A DNA stretch of 64,000 nt from positions 1,488,001 through 1,552,000 of the forward strand of contig NZ_CP150634.1 in assembly GCF_038051925.1 (NCBI RefSeq), written 5' to 3'. This document shows, in pieces, positions 26,352 through 34,291 of the stretch (within the stretch, counting starts at the first letter, position 1; each line of letters begins with the position of its first letter). The position numbers and the translations under genes were made by a program. A model generated the notes under the pieces. That model saw only the letters and a program-made list of their open reading frames with translations, did no database searches and was not told the origin of the DNA. Origin of the DNA: Methylotuvimicrobium sp. KM2 (GTDB lineage Bacteria > Pseudomonadota > Gammaproteobacteria > Methylococcales > Methylomonadaceae).

Positions 26352-27701
26352 TTAAATTGTAGTCTGTATTTTTGAAACGACTTGTCGAGTTTTTCCGGAT
26401 GCCTCCGGGGGAATCACATCGGTTTGTTTTAAGACGGTTTGGCAATCCTTTCCGAATCGTGCTTTGAATTTTTCCTCGATACTTTTTTCTGAAGCGTTAT
26501 CCCAATAGTCGTTGATCACGATCAAAATCTCGAAATTATTGATGTCATGCTGAATGATTTTAAATTGCTCGACGCCTTCGGTTTCCCGGAGAATATAGAT
26601 TGCTGCTAATGCATGAACGATAGAGCCGTCTTGATGGACCAGAAAATCGGTGCTGCGGCCGTGAATTTGTTCGATGACATGCAAACCACGTCCGTCTTTA
26701 TCGGTCTCGTTCGATAATGATGCCATATCGCCGGTTCGATAGCGAATGAACGGCTGTGCTTCGGAGCATAAGCCGGTGATGACGACTTCGCCGGTTTCGC
26801 CGGGGTTTACCGGTTGGCCTTGCGCGTCGAGTATTTCAACGATGTTGCTTTCGCTCATTTGCAGCATTTGTCGATGTGCGTTTTCGTGCGCGATAAAGCC
26901 GGCGTCGCGGCTTCCGTATTCGTTGGCGACCGGTACTTTGAATGTTTCGGCTATGATTTCCCGTTGTTCAGGGTAGAGCGGTTCGCCGGTCGTGCAGACG
27001 ACTTTGAGGTGGGGCAGTTGGATCGTTTTTCCGGTTTGTCGGGCGTGTTTGCAGAGTAAGGTCAGGCTGCTGGCGTAGCCATAGATGCAGCGTGGTTGAA
27101 ATTTTTCGATCGCTTTCAAGTAATCGCTCATTTTTTCCGGCGACATTTGAAAGGCGTTGAGCAGGAGTTGGTTCAACAAGCGGTCGCGTATCGTTTTGAT
27201 GCGGTCGGTTTTATTAAGTTCGACCGGTGCGCCCCATAAGTAGACTTCCGGTTCGCCGACATTGAAGCCGAACCAGCGTCTTGCGCGTATTCGGCTGGCC
27301 ATGTCGGCGGCTTGACGTTGTCTTCCGTAATAAAAAATCAGCGGTTGTCCGCTCGAGCCGCCGGTGGTGTAGCGATATGCGCCGCCGGGTACGCCGTGCC
27401 AGACCATGTCATGGCCGTGTTGTTGGGCGTCTATGCGGGTCATTGTCGGGATTTTGGGTAAGTCGGCGAGGGTGAGTTGATCCAGATTTAGGCCGGCAGC
27501 TTCGATGCGTTTAGCGTGCCAGAGCGAATGTTCTTTGGCGGTTTTCAGTAAGGTTTGCAGTTTTTTGAGTTGCAGCGCTTCGATTTCTGCTCGGGACATC
27601 CATTGCGTTTTTTCCAGTTCTTTTAGATAAGGAAAAGTCGGTCTGTTCAAGAGTTTTTCTTGAAGGGGGTATACGATATTCCGGGATATGAAAGGATGCA
27701 T
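26352..27701 (-). CDS. PaaK/CapK-like adenylate-forming protein
   Basis: This 449-residue member of the phenylacetate-CoA ligase-like ANL subfamily is often called CapK in capsule loci. The ATP-binding loop YTTGGSSGQPL lies at 111-121. Further signatures are VVCTTGEPLYPEQREII, NEYGSRDAGFIAHE (the Tyr-Gly-containing A5 motif) and FIRYRTGDMASL (A7/A8). A short C-terminal swivel domain follows. The family makes acyl-adenylates and sometimes CoA esters; in polysaccharide loci the substrate is usually unknown. It is the most upstream gene of the 8-27.7 kb minus-strand run, so its promoter should lie in the repeat-rich region beyond 27702. Confidence 0.8.
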   Translation of the reverse strand: MHPFISRNIVYPLQEKLLNRPTFPYLKELEKTQWMSRAEIEALQLKKLQTLLKTAKEHSLWHAKRIEAAGLNLDQLTLADLPKIPTMTRIDAQQHGHDMVWHGVPGGAYRYTTGGSSGQPLIFYYGRQRQAADMASRIRARRWFGFNVGEPEVYLWGAPVELNKTDRIKTIRDRLLNQLLLNAFQMSPEKMSDYLKAIEKFQPRCIYGYASSLTLLCKHARQTGKTIQLPHLKVVCTTGEPLYPEQREIIAETFKVPVANEYGSRDAGFIAHENAHRQMLQMSESNIVEILDAQGQPVNPGETGEVVITGLCSEAQPFIRYRTGDMASLSNETDKDGRGLHVIEQIHGRSTDFLVHQDGSIVHALAAIYILRETEGVEQFKIIQHDINNFEILIVINDYWDNASEKSIEEKFKARFGKDCQTVLKQTDVIPPEASGKTRQVVSKIQTTI

Positions 27702-27847
27702 TGTTAGTATTATTAGAAAAATGTGGCGGTCTGGTTTAAAGGTAGCATAAAGAAAGCAGTGGCCAAGAGAGATTTAAAAGTAAGTATTCAGATCCTATTT
27801 GCTTTTTTCCAAACTCCGGTTTGGGAAGCTCTTCACGTCTTTTACGT
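27702..27847. other. Upstream region of the PaaK-like gene, with a solo element end
   Basis: This gap is probably promoter-bearing. At 27780 the sequence gtaagtattcagatcc repeats the terminus of the adjacent element (27848) but has no matching partner end, so it looks like a decayed or nested copy. A hairpin-like aaactccggtttgggaagct lies near 27811. Confidence 0.5.
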
Positions 27848-27991
27848 GTAAGTATTCAGTCCCCCTCTCTGAAAAAGAGGGGCTAGGGGAGATTTTTTAA
27901 ATAAATCCCCCTCAATCCCCCTTTTTCAAAGGGGGAGGCTAACAATTTCGCCTGAATTGCGGTAATTTGCCAACGGGGTCTGAATACTTAC
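27848..27991. mobile_element. IS66-type miniature element, hairpin core C, copy 1
   Basis: This 144-bp element has ends GTAAGTATTCAGTCCCCC and, on the other strand, GTAAGTATTCAGACCCC. The flanking octamers are ttttacgt (27840-27847) and ctttacgt (27992-27999), 7 of 8 identical. The core differs from core B: it holds ccccctctctgaaaaagagg and a long run containing ccccctttttcaaaggggga. A second copy lies at 29987. Confidence 0.8.
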
Positions 27992-27999
27992 CTTTACGT

Positions 28000-28320
28000 A
28001 AGTTCTTGCTTATTGGTTTCGAGAAGCTATAGCTTCTCGAACTGCGTTCCCAAGCAAAGAGCTTGGGAACGAGCGAAACTTATCACTATGTTTCGCGCGG
28101 CCATCTTTGTGGTTGTTCTCCGCGGTTCCCCAAGCTCCTGCTTGGGGAAACGATACGTGAAGCTCTAGCTTCGCGAAAATGAAAAAGAAGCTAATGGCCT
28201 TTAATTTCAGCGTTTACAGCTGAGCCAAGTTCAATCGGTCTAGTAGGTCTCCGGAAGCCGGAGCTTCTCGAACTGCGTTCTCAAGCAGAGAGCTTGGGAA
28301 CGAGCGACAGCAACCCCATC
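28000..28320. repeat. Cluster of REP-like hairpins
   Basis: Several imperfect palindromes lie in a row: gagaagctatagcttctcg (28020), cccaagcaaagagcttggg (28048), ccccaagctcctgcttgggg (28127), cgtgaagctctagcttcgcg (28158) and a further pair near 28256-28300. They share the agct-centred stems of the REP field at 45-47 kb. No coding capacity was seen. Confidence 0.65.
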
Positions 28321-28710
28321 TCATTCAGTGCCGATTTGTGTCAATCGTTCTCGTAGTTTATCGAGGTTATCTATTTCCCATAATTGGTCTGCCAGTGTTT
28401 CGAGTTGTGTGTTTTGCAATTGCTGGATGCGTTTTTGAACGTCGTTCGGTATTGGTCCGAATCGTCGTTTGAGTAGTCGGAGAATAATAGTAGATTCTCC
28501 TTCTAGTTTGCCCTCAGCCTTGCCTTCTAGCTTTCCTTCTAGTTTGCCTTCTAGCTTTCCTTCTGAATAAACATCCTGATAAAAGCGGGTTTGTTTTAGT
28601 TCGATATCGTTATAACCTAGCATTGCTTGTATCTCCTCGCGGCTCAATCGCGGTAGTTTATAGACCATGATGGTTTCGACCCATTCCAGCCAATACGCCG
28701 CTAAGATAGT
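28321..28710 (-). pseudogene. 5'-truncated Rpn/DUF4351-type protein
   Basis: The frame is open from a stop at 28711 to 28321 (about 130 codons). It starts within LAAYWLEWVETIMVYKLPRLSREEIQAMLGYNDIE, a segment normally preceded by a long PD-(D/E)XK nuclease-like domain in DUF2887/Rpn-related proteins. It then has an EGKLEGKLEGK repeat and ends with LLKRRFGPIPNDVQKRIQQLQ, matching the C-terminal DUF4351 region. The catalytic part is missing; the break falls within 10 bp of the end of the GT4 gene at 28720. An internal ATG at 28668 could still yield a 115-residue product. The Glu-Gly-Lys repeat suggests replication slippage. Confidence 0.7.
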
Positions 28711-28719
28711 CTAACTCGA

Positions 28720-29943
28720 CTAGTTCAATAGCTTATCGTAGACCGCTTGCACTTTTTCTGCATGCGTTTCGACGTCAAAGGTTTTCAAGGCATGTTGCCG
28801 GGCGTTTTTTCCTAGCGATGTTCGCAACTCACTGTCTTTGTAATATCTTTCGATTTGTTCGGCAAGCGATGAGGCATCTTTCGGCGTGAATAGCAGGCCG
28901 GTTTTGTTATGTTCCATCATTTCCGCGGCGCCGCCGTGATTGGGGCCTATTAACGGTCTACCCATTGCCAATGCTTCGATTACGACCGTTCCGAGGGGTT
29001 CGGGGCTGGTCGAGGCCGATACGATGACGTCGAGGCCGTTGTATACGGGTTCCATTTTTGCGACATGGCCGGTAAATACGACGATGTCGTCGAGTTGTTC
29101 GTCGATGACTCGTTGCCGGAGCGCTGCTTCATAAGCTTGGCAATCGTCCGGCGTGCCGCCGATGATGAGCATTTTTAAATGGGGTATTTTTTCTCTTAAT
29201 AGTTTGGCGGAATCGAGAAACATTTCTTGGCCTTTCCACGGGATTAACAGGCCGATTAGGCCGACGGCAAAATCGTTTGCCGTAATGTCATGGTCTTTTC
29301 TGAATGCGCTGCCGTCGGCTTCGATGTCCAGTTTTTCCAATTCTATGCCGTCGTAGATGACGTCGATTTGGTCTTCGGGAAATTGTAGTTTTTCCCGCAC
29401 GCTTTTGGCAACCCAATGCGATACCGATATCAACCGGTCGGAAAGGCTGTAGGCCCATTCCATCAAACGAGAGCCTTTTTGATCGCCGCGAACGTGACAG
29501 ACGGTGGGTATGTTTAAGATTTTGCCGACGAGTAGGGCGGCTCGGTTACAAAGCGGTTCGTTATTGGCATGAATTAAATCGGCTTTAAAGTTTTTCGCAG
29601 TCCACAGCAATCGAACGAAAAAAGGCAGGAAGTTCGCGGTATCGTCCGTTCTGGCAAGTATTTGGTTGATGACGAATCGTAAGCCGGGGATTTTATCGGG
29701 CCATGTTGCGGGGTCTATGTTTCGATGCGCGCCGACGATGTCGATATGTCTGTCGGCTATGTGTTTCCATTCCGCTTCTTGGGCGATTTCTTTGTAATGC
29801 GGACCGGTTCTGCCGGTGACGACCATCGGGATGTATCGTTGCCGATCGAGATTTCGAACCAGATGGCGAAGACAAATGATAGCGCCGCCGTAGCCGATGC
29901 CGTTTTCTACGTAAAGAATGCGTTTTGGGGGCGGGGTTTGCAT
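28720..29943 (-). CDS. GT4 family glycosyltransferase
   Basis: This 407-residue GT-B enzyme opens KRILYVENGIGYGGAIICLRHLV, with the Gly-rich acceptor loop typical of GT4. The C-terminal half carries VGLIGLLIPWKGQEMFL, VVFTGHVAKMEPVYNGLDVIV and the EX7E segment EPLGTVVIEALAMGRPLIG, then LLFTPKDASSLAEQI. The enzyme is cytoplasmic. It stands apart from the main polysaccharide run, separated from the PaaK-like gene by repeats and a gene remnant, and has the miniature element 29987-30124 about 45 bp upstream of its ATG. That insertion may supply or disrupt its promoter. Specificity is unknown. Confidence 0.83.
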   Translation of the reverse strand: MQTPPPKRILYVENGIGYGGAIICLRHLVRNLDRQRYIPMVVTGRTGPHYKEIAQEAEWKHIADRHIDIVGAHRNIDPATWPDKIPGLRFVINQILARTDDTANFLPFFVRLLWTAKNFKADLIHANNEPLCNRAALLVGKILNIPTVCHVRGDQKGSRLMEWAYSLSDRLISVSHWVAKSVREKLQFPEDQIDVIYDGIELEKLDIEADGSAFRKDHDITANDFAVGLIGLLIPWKGQEMFLDSAKLLREKIPHLKMLIIGGTPDDCQAYEAALRQRVIDEQLDDIVVFTGHVAKMEPVYNGLDVIVSASTSPEPLGTVVIEALAMGRPLIGPNHGGAAEMMEHNKTGLLFTPKDASSLAEQIERYYKDSELRTSLGKNARQHALKTFDVETHAEKVQAVYDKLLN

Positions 29944-29978
29944 GTTTTACTCACCATTCGGTCGTTGTTTTACGGTTT

Positions 29979-30132
29979 GTTTATTGGTAAATATTCAGTC
30001 CCTCTCTTTGAAAAAAAGAGGGGTTAGGAGAGATTTTTTAAATAAATCCCCCTCAATCCCTCTTTGTCAAAAGGGGGAAGCCAAGTTTAGAATTTAATTT
30101 GTAGGCAGGGGACTGAATAATTACGTTTATTG
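29979..30132. mobile_element. IS66-type miniature element, hairpin core C, copy 2 (with target duplication)
   Basis: The 138-bp element at 29987-30124 is flanked by perfect octamers gtttattg (29979-29986 and 30125-30132). Its ends are GTAAATATTCAGTCCC and, on the other strand, GTAATTATTCAGTCCCC. The core is the same C block as at 27848. It lies immediately upstream of the GT4 gene at 28720. Confidence 0.9.
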
Positions 30133-30510
30133 TAGTCGAAATTAGCCGTAGGTGTTTTGTGTGTTAGTGTTGTTCGGTTTTAGTTAGATAGGTGTAGATT
30201 TGTTTGATGTATTCGATGAAGTCTTGTGTGTGCTCTTTGGCGATCGTGTAAGTGATATTGATATTGATTTCATCGTTCCTACGCTCTGCGTGGGAATGCA
30301 TCCCGGGACGCTCTGCGTCCCCAGAGGTCGATAATCCCGACAAGAGCAAGTATATTCCTTAGTCCAATTGCCCGCCGCAGTCGACGCAGAGCGTCTAAAG
30401 CGGCATTCCCACGCAGAGCATGGGAACGAGCGTTTTGAGGGGATACCTCAGAACCCGATCCCTTTTACTTATTAACTTGGTAGTTATTTTAATGCGCTTG
30501 ACCACGACTT
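30133..30510. other. Intergenic repeats before the first Rpn-like gene
   Basis: The region contains a small minus-strand frame (30164-30349) ending NITYTIAKEHTQDFIEYIKQIY, whose first half is repeat sequence; it may be a gene tail but is not recognised. From about 30271 the GC-rich hairpins (tacgctctgcgtggg, cgacgcagagcgtctaaagc) belong to the tandem duplication that includes the Rpn-like genes. Confidence 0.5.
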
Positions 30511-31710
30511 TTATAAGGGTTCATCTGAAATGAAATGCGCAAGGTTAGCCCGTATTTCGGCAATGACATCCATGCTGAGTCCAGTCAGTTCGGCTATGTC
30601 TTCATCGCTCATCTCCCGGCGGATCATTCTGATCGCTAAGTTGCGTTTTTCATCTAGCCGGCCTTCTTCTCTTCCTTTTTCAATTCCTTCTTCTCTTCCT
30701 TCTTCCCTACCTTCATCCCTCGCTGTATCGATTACGTTTTTGAGATCGCGGTAGTATTTCAGACTGGATTCATAGGCGTCGCGTTCTTCCGGTTGAAAGC
30801 GGGCGATCCGAGCTTTTTCGAACAGGCTCAGGAAGACCCTTTCGCGCAGCCTTGGCGGAATTTCGTCCAGTTCATGCAGGTGGCGGAACACGTAAAACCA
30901 TTTATCTTGCAGCGTGTCCAGTTCATCCTCGGTTTTGGTGAAATTGGGCAGGGTCAAATAAATAAAGGTTAATTTGTCGTAAAAAACCTGATGGTGTTGG
31001 TTTTTCAATTGGACTCGATGCACGACTTCGTGACGGCCTTGGCTTTCGTCTTCATCAAAGACAAAATCCAGGATGCCGATCGTATAAACCGCAGCCAGCT
31101 TAAAATTCCAGTCGCCTCGCTCGGCTTGCTGTTGAATCGGAAAAGTGGAATAAAACACGCTACGATTTTTAAAGAAGTTCTGCTTAGCCTTTTGCAATTC
31201 TACAATGAAGTATTCGCCGGTCGAGCTGACACAACTGAGGTCGAAAATCGCTTTGCGGTCTAAAGCCGAAGCCCCCTGACGTTCATTTTGATTGAATTGC
31301 AACTCTTGAATTTGGTGTTTTTCCGGCAGCAGGGTATTTAAAAAGCTGATCAAGTGCTCTTTACTGGCCTCTTCGCCAAACGCTTTTTTGAAACCGAAGT
31401 CGGTAAACAGGTTGATATATTTTTCTTTCACGGCAAGGATTGAGCTTTATGCGAGTTGTTATGGCTAAGTATATATTGTTCGGTTTTTCATGCTTTACAC
31501 GAACCCGACATCGTCCTCTGATTTTCGCCGACCGTATCTACCCGGTTCTGTGAGCAAGGCGCTTAAAACCAGGGCAAACACATTAAAAATTCGTTGGAAA
31601 CATAAAATCGCTGCCAGCGAAGGAACATTAGCCTCTTTTTCACTGGTATCGCGAAGTAGAGCTTCACGTATCGGTTTCCCAAGCAGGAGTTTGGGAAACA
31701 GCAGATTTCT
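30271..31710. repeat. Tandem duplication unit 1 (contains Rpn-like gene 1)
   Basis: This roughly 1.44-kb block runs from hairpin repeats at 30271, through the Rpn-like gene, to a hairpin near 31700 (cccaagcaggagtttggg). It is repeated in the same orientation at about 31775-33178 with few differences. Boundaries were judged by eye. Confidence 0.85.
30511..31431 (-). CDS. Rpn-like PD-(D/E)XK nuclease-family protein, copy 1
   Basis: This 306-residue member of the PDDEXK_2 (putative transposase, Rpn-related) family opens KYINLFTDFGFKKAFGEEASKEHLISFLNTLL, the usual family start. The nuclease core is DRKAIFDLSC...GEYFIVELQKA, giving D-(X)n-E-x-Q with Gln in place of Lys. The C-terminal third has GREEGREEGIEKGREEGR, a charged repeat, followed by SDEDIAELTGLSMDVIAEIR, a common tail. 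Related proteins promote RecA-independent recombination in E. coli; the role here is unknown. The start is GTG 31431. It is nearly identical to the protein at 32002 apart from 8 residues missing there in the Glu-Gly repeat. Confidence 0.85.
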   Translation of the reverse strand: MKEKYINLFTDFGFKKAFGEEASKEHLISFLNTLLPEKHQIQELQFNQNERQGASALDRKAIFDLSCVSSTGEYFIVELQKAKQNFFKNRSVFYSTFPIQQQAERGDWNFKLAAVYTIGILDFVFDEDESQGRHEVVHRVQLKNQHHQVFYDKLTFIYLTLPNFTKTEDELDTLQDKWFYVFRHLHELDEIPPRLRERVFLSLFEKARIARFQPEERDAYESSLKYYRDLKNVIDTARDEGREEGREEGIEKGREEGRLDEKRNLAIRMIRREMSDEDIAELTGLSMDVIAEIRANLAHFISDEPL

Positions 31711-32001
31711 CTCCTTCCCAAGCTCTAGCTCTCTTCGTTATACACAAATATCGGTAAACTTGCCAAACAGAGGTCATCGTAGTTCCTACGCTCTGCGTCC
31801 CCAGAGGTCGATAATCCCGACAAGAGCAACCAGGTATTCTCTACAGTTTCTTAATCCAATTGCCCGAGGCAGTCGACGCAGAGCGTCTAAAGCGGCATTC
31901 CCACGCAGAGCATGGGAACGAGCGTTTTGAGGGGATACCTCAGAACCCGGTCCCTTTTACTTATTAATTGGTAGTTATTTTAATGCGCTTGACCACGACT
32001 T
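31432..32001. other. Intergenic repeats between the two Rpn-like genes
   Basis: This stretch holds the end of duplication unit 1 (to about 31710), a 60-bp spacer with cgttatacacaaatatcgg (also at about 51517), and the start of unit 2 (about 31775) with hairpins around gcgtctaaagcggcattccc. A 146-codon plus-strand frame crosses the repeats but has no protein-like features. Confidence 0.55.
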
Positions 32002-33178
32002 TTATAAGGGTTCATTTGAAATGAAATGCGCAGGGTTAGCACGTATTTCGGCAATGACATCCATGCTGAGCCCAGTCAATTCTGCTATGTCTTCATCGCT
32101 CATCTCCCGGCGGATCATTCTGATCGCTAAGTTGCGTTTTTCATCTAGCCGGCCTTCTTCTATTCCTTCTTCCCTACCTTCATCCCTCGCCGTGTCGATT
32201 ACGTTTTTTAGATCGCGGTAGTATTTCAGACTGGATTCATAGGCGTCGCGTTCTTCCGGTTGAAAGCGGGCGATCCGGGCTTTTTCGAATAGGCTCAGGA
32301 AGACCCTTTCGCGCAGTCTTGGCGGAATTTCGTCCAGTTCATGCAGGTGGCGGAACACGTAAAACCATTTATCTTGCAGCGTGTCCAGTTCATCCTCGGT
32401 TTTGGTGAAATTGGGCAGGGTCAAATAAATAAAGGTTAATTTGTCGTAAAAAACCTGATGGTGCTGGTTTTTCAATTGGACTCGATGCACGACTTCGTGA
32501 CGGCCTTGGCTTTCGTCTTCATCAAAGACAAAATCCAGGATGCCGATCGTATAAACCGCAGCCAGCTTAAAATTCCAGTCACCTCGCTCGGCTTGCTGTT
32601 GAATCGGAAACGTGGAATAAAATACGCTACGATCTTTAAAGAAGTTCTGCTTAGCTTTTTGCAATTCTACAATGAAGTATTCGCCGGTCGAGCTGACACA
32701 GCTGAGGTCGAAAATCGCTTTACGGTCTAAAGCCGAAGCACCCTGACGTTCATTTTGATTGAATTGCAACTCTTGAATTTGGTGTTTTTCCGGCAGCAGG
32801 GTGTTTAAAAAGCTGATCAAGTGCTCTTTACTAGCTTCTTCACCAAACGCTTTTTTGAAACCGAAGTCGGTAAACAGGTTGATATATTTTTCTTTCACGG
32901 CAAGGATTGAGCTTTATGCGAGTTGTTATGGCGAAGTATATATATTGTTCGGTTTTTTCATGCTTTAGACGAACCCGACATCGTCCTCTGATTCTCGCTG
33001 AGCGTATCTACCCGGTTCTATGAGCAAGGCGCTTAAGATCAGGGCAAACACATTAAAAATTCGTTGGAAACATAAAATCGCTGCCAGCGAAGGAACATTA
33101 GCCTCTTTTTCACTGGTATCGCGAAGCTAGAGCTTCACGTACCGGTTTCCCAAGTAGGAGTTTGGGAAACAGCAGAAT
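31775..33178. repeat. Tandem duplication unit 2 (contains Rpn-like gene 2)
   Basis: This is the second copy of the 30271-31710 block, offset by about 1.49 kb. The coding parts differ at only a few positions plus one 24-base deletion in the Glu-Gly repeat region; the flanking hairpin region has a different short indel near 31830. Confidence 0.85.
32002..32898 (-). CDS. Rpn-like PD-(D/E)XK nuclease-family protein, copy 2
   Basis: This 298-residue protein is almost identical to the one at 30511. Visible differences are FFKDRS for FFKNRS, an 8-residue loss in the Glu-Gly repeat (GREEGIEEGR), ANPAHF for ANLAHF and ISNEPL for ISDEPL. The nuclease core with D and E-x-Q is unchanged. The start is GTG 32898. 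Both copies are intact, so the duplication is recent or both are maintained. Family and caveats are as for copy 1. Confidence 0.85.
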   Translation of the reverse strand: MKEKYINLFTDFGFKKAFGEEASKEHLISFLNTLLPEKHQIQELQFNQNERQGASALDRKAIFDLSCVSSTGEYFIVELQKAKQNFFKDRSVFYSTFPIQQQAERGDWNFKLAAVYTIGILDFVFDEDESQGRHEVVHRVQLKNQHHQVFYDKLTFIYLTLPNFTKTEDELDTLQDKWFYVFRHLHELDEIPPRLRERVFLSLFEKARIARFQPEERDAYESSLKYYRDLKNVIDTARDEGREEGIEEGRLDEKRNLAIRMIRREMSDEDIAELTGLSMDVIAEIRANPAHFISNEPL

Positions 33179-33256
33179 AATCTGCCCCAAAGGCGTTACT
33201 AAAATCGTGCCTACGTCCAAACAAAGTGATGGGTTTCCGCTTCGCTGCTACCCATC
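32899..33256. other. Intergenic region upstream of Rpn-like gene 2
   Basis: This region contains the rest of duplication unit 2 up to about 33178, including the hairpin cccaagtaggagtttggg, then unremarkable sequence to the target duplication at 33257. No gene was seen. Confidence 0.5.
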
Positions 33257-33463
33257 ATCCTACAGCTCACTGCCATTAAGTTAAGCCTTTTCTGGTTCCC
33301 ACGGTCCTCCGTGGGAATCCATACCTTGGCTGCCGAAACCAGATCGGTATGCGTTCCCACGCTGGAGCGATGGGAACGAGGAAAAATCTCCCCCAGCCAC
33401 TCTTTTTCAAAGAAAGGAGTAAAACTCCAAGGACCTTAACTTAATGGCATTGATCCTACAGCT
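33257..33463. mobile_element. IS4/IS231-type miniature element (with target duplication)
   Basis: The 185-bp element at 33268-33452 is flanked by the 11-bp repeat atcctacagct (33257-33267 and 33453-33463). The left end reads CACTGCCATTAAGTTAAG and the right end, on the other strand, CAATGCCATTAAGTTAAG: 17 of 18 identical. The known IS231 end CATGCCCATCAACTTAAG matches 13 of 18 positions, and that group makes 10-12 bp duplications. The core holds two palindromes (cccacggtcctccgtggg and cccacgctggagcgatggg) and a pyrimidine-rich tail. The palindrome pair occurs, inverted, in the tandem repeat at 53485. Confidence 0.85.
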
Positions 33464-33492
33464 GGGGATTGTTTCCACAGTGGATGAAGCTG

Positions 33493-34035
33493 TTAGCAAA
33501 TTTTAGGCGAAAATTTGCCGTTGTTGCGGATCAGGACGGTGTCGCCGCTTTGGGCGAGTACGTATAAGCCTTTGCGGTATGCGTATCGAGCGACGTCGTT
33601 CGGCATGACCATGGCGGCAACAGCGCCCATTAATTCGACATCCCGGTATTTTGGCAATAAGCGTTTCAATTTTTCCAGTCGGTTCAAATGTTCGTTGACG
33701 TCGTCGATGGACATTTGGCTTTTGCATTCCATGGCAATTGCGGTTTGTTCGTTGACGACTAATAAATCGATTTCGGCCGATTCGCCGTTTCTTTCGGCAT
33801 AGACGTTCGGATGGACTTCATGCACGTCGATGCTGCGTTCGCGAAACAGGTTAACAAGTGCCGGACGGACCATTTCTTGTACGAAGTCGCCTAATCGGTT
33901 GCCCAGGTCGCCGATGCTTTTGCTGACTTCTTTAACCAGACGTTCGGTGTTTTGGAATTTACGATCGGTTTCTTCTAAGCGGCGTGCGACTTCGCGAAAC
34001 ATTTCCCAAACTTCATCACGGGTTACGGTGGTCAT
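33493..34035 (-). CDS. DUF3782-like PD-(D/E)XK family protein
   Basis: This 180-residue protein has a coiled-coil N-terminus (WEMFREVARRLEETDRKFQNTERLVKE, about residues 10-36) followed by a nuclease-like core: VRPALVNLFRERSIDV, then AEIDLLVVNEQTAIAMECKSQ, with Asp and E-x-K arranged as in PD-(D/E)XK folds. The tail YAYRKGLYVLAQSGDTVLI is typical of these small proteins. Nothing shows what it cleaves, if anything. It sits next to Rpn-like and Uma2 genes, a neighbourhood rich in the same fold. Confidence 0.75.
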   Translation of the reverse strand: MTTVTRDEVWEMFREVARRLEETDRKFQNTERLVKEVSKSIGDLGNRLGDFVQEMVRPALVNLFRERSIDVHEVHPNVYAERNGESAEIDLLVVNEQTAIAMECKSQMSIDDVNEHLNRLEKLKRLLPKYRDVELMGAVAAMVMPNDVARYAYRKGLYVLAQSGDTVLIRNNGKFSPKIC

Positions 34036-34123
34036 TGCGGCTCTCCTGATACTTTTGACATAAGCGTTTTATCAATGATCTAATGCAATGATTATAATTG
34101 TTTTTTAGATATAGCGGGAATTA

Positions 34124-34287
34124 CTGAGATTGTGAGTATTCAGTTCCGCGACCATTCTCGTTCCCATGCTCTGCGTGGGAATGTCTGAGTATCGCTCCAG
34201 CGGTACGAGACGCTAGAGCGTCTCGTGCTGCATTCCCACGCTGGAGCGTGGGAACGATAGGTGGGGTGTGAATAATGACCTGAGGTT
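34124..34287. mobile_element. IS66-type miniature element, hairpin core B, copy 3 (with target duplication)
   Basis: The 148-bp element at 34132-34279 is flanked by ctgagatt (34124-34131) and ctgaggtt (34280-34287), 7 of 8 identical. Relative to copies 1, 2 and 4 it is inverted: its left end is GTGAGTATTCAGTTCC and its right end, on the other strand, GTCATTATTCACACCCC. The right target copy supplies the GAGG of the ribosome binding site of the Uma2 gene, 6 bases before its ATG. Confidence 0.88.
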
Positions 34288-34291
34288 AGTC

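Noticed and set aside
30164..30349. A 61-codon minus-strand frame.
   Set aside because: Its first half is hairpin repeat sequence; the second half may be a gene tail but matches nothing I know.
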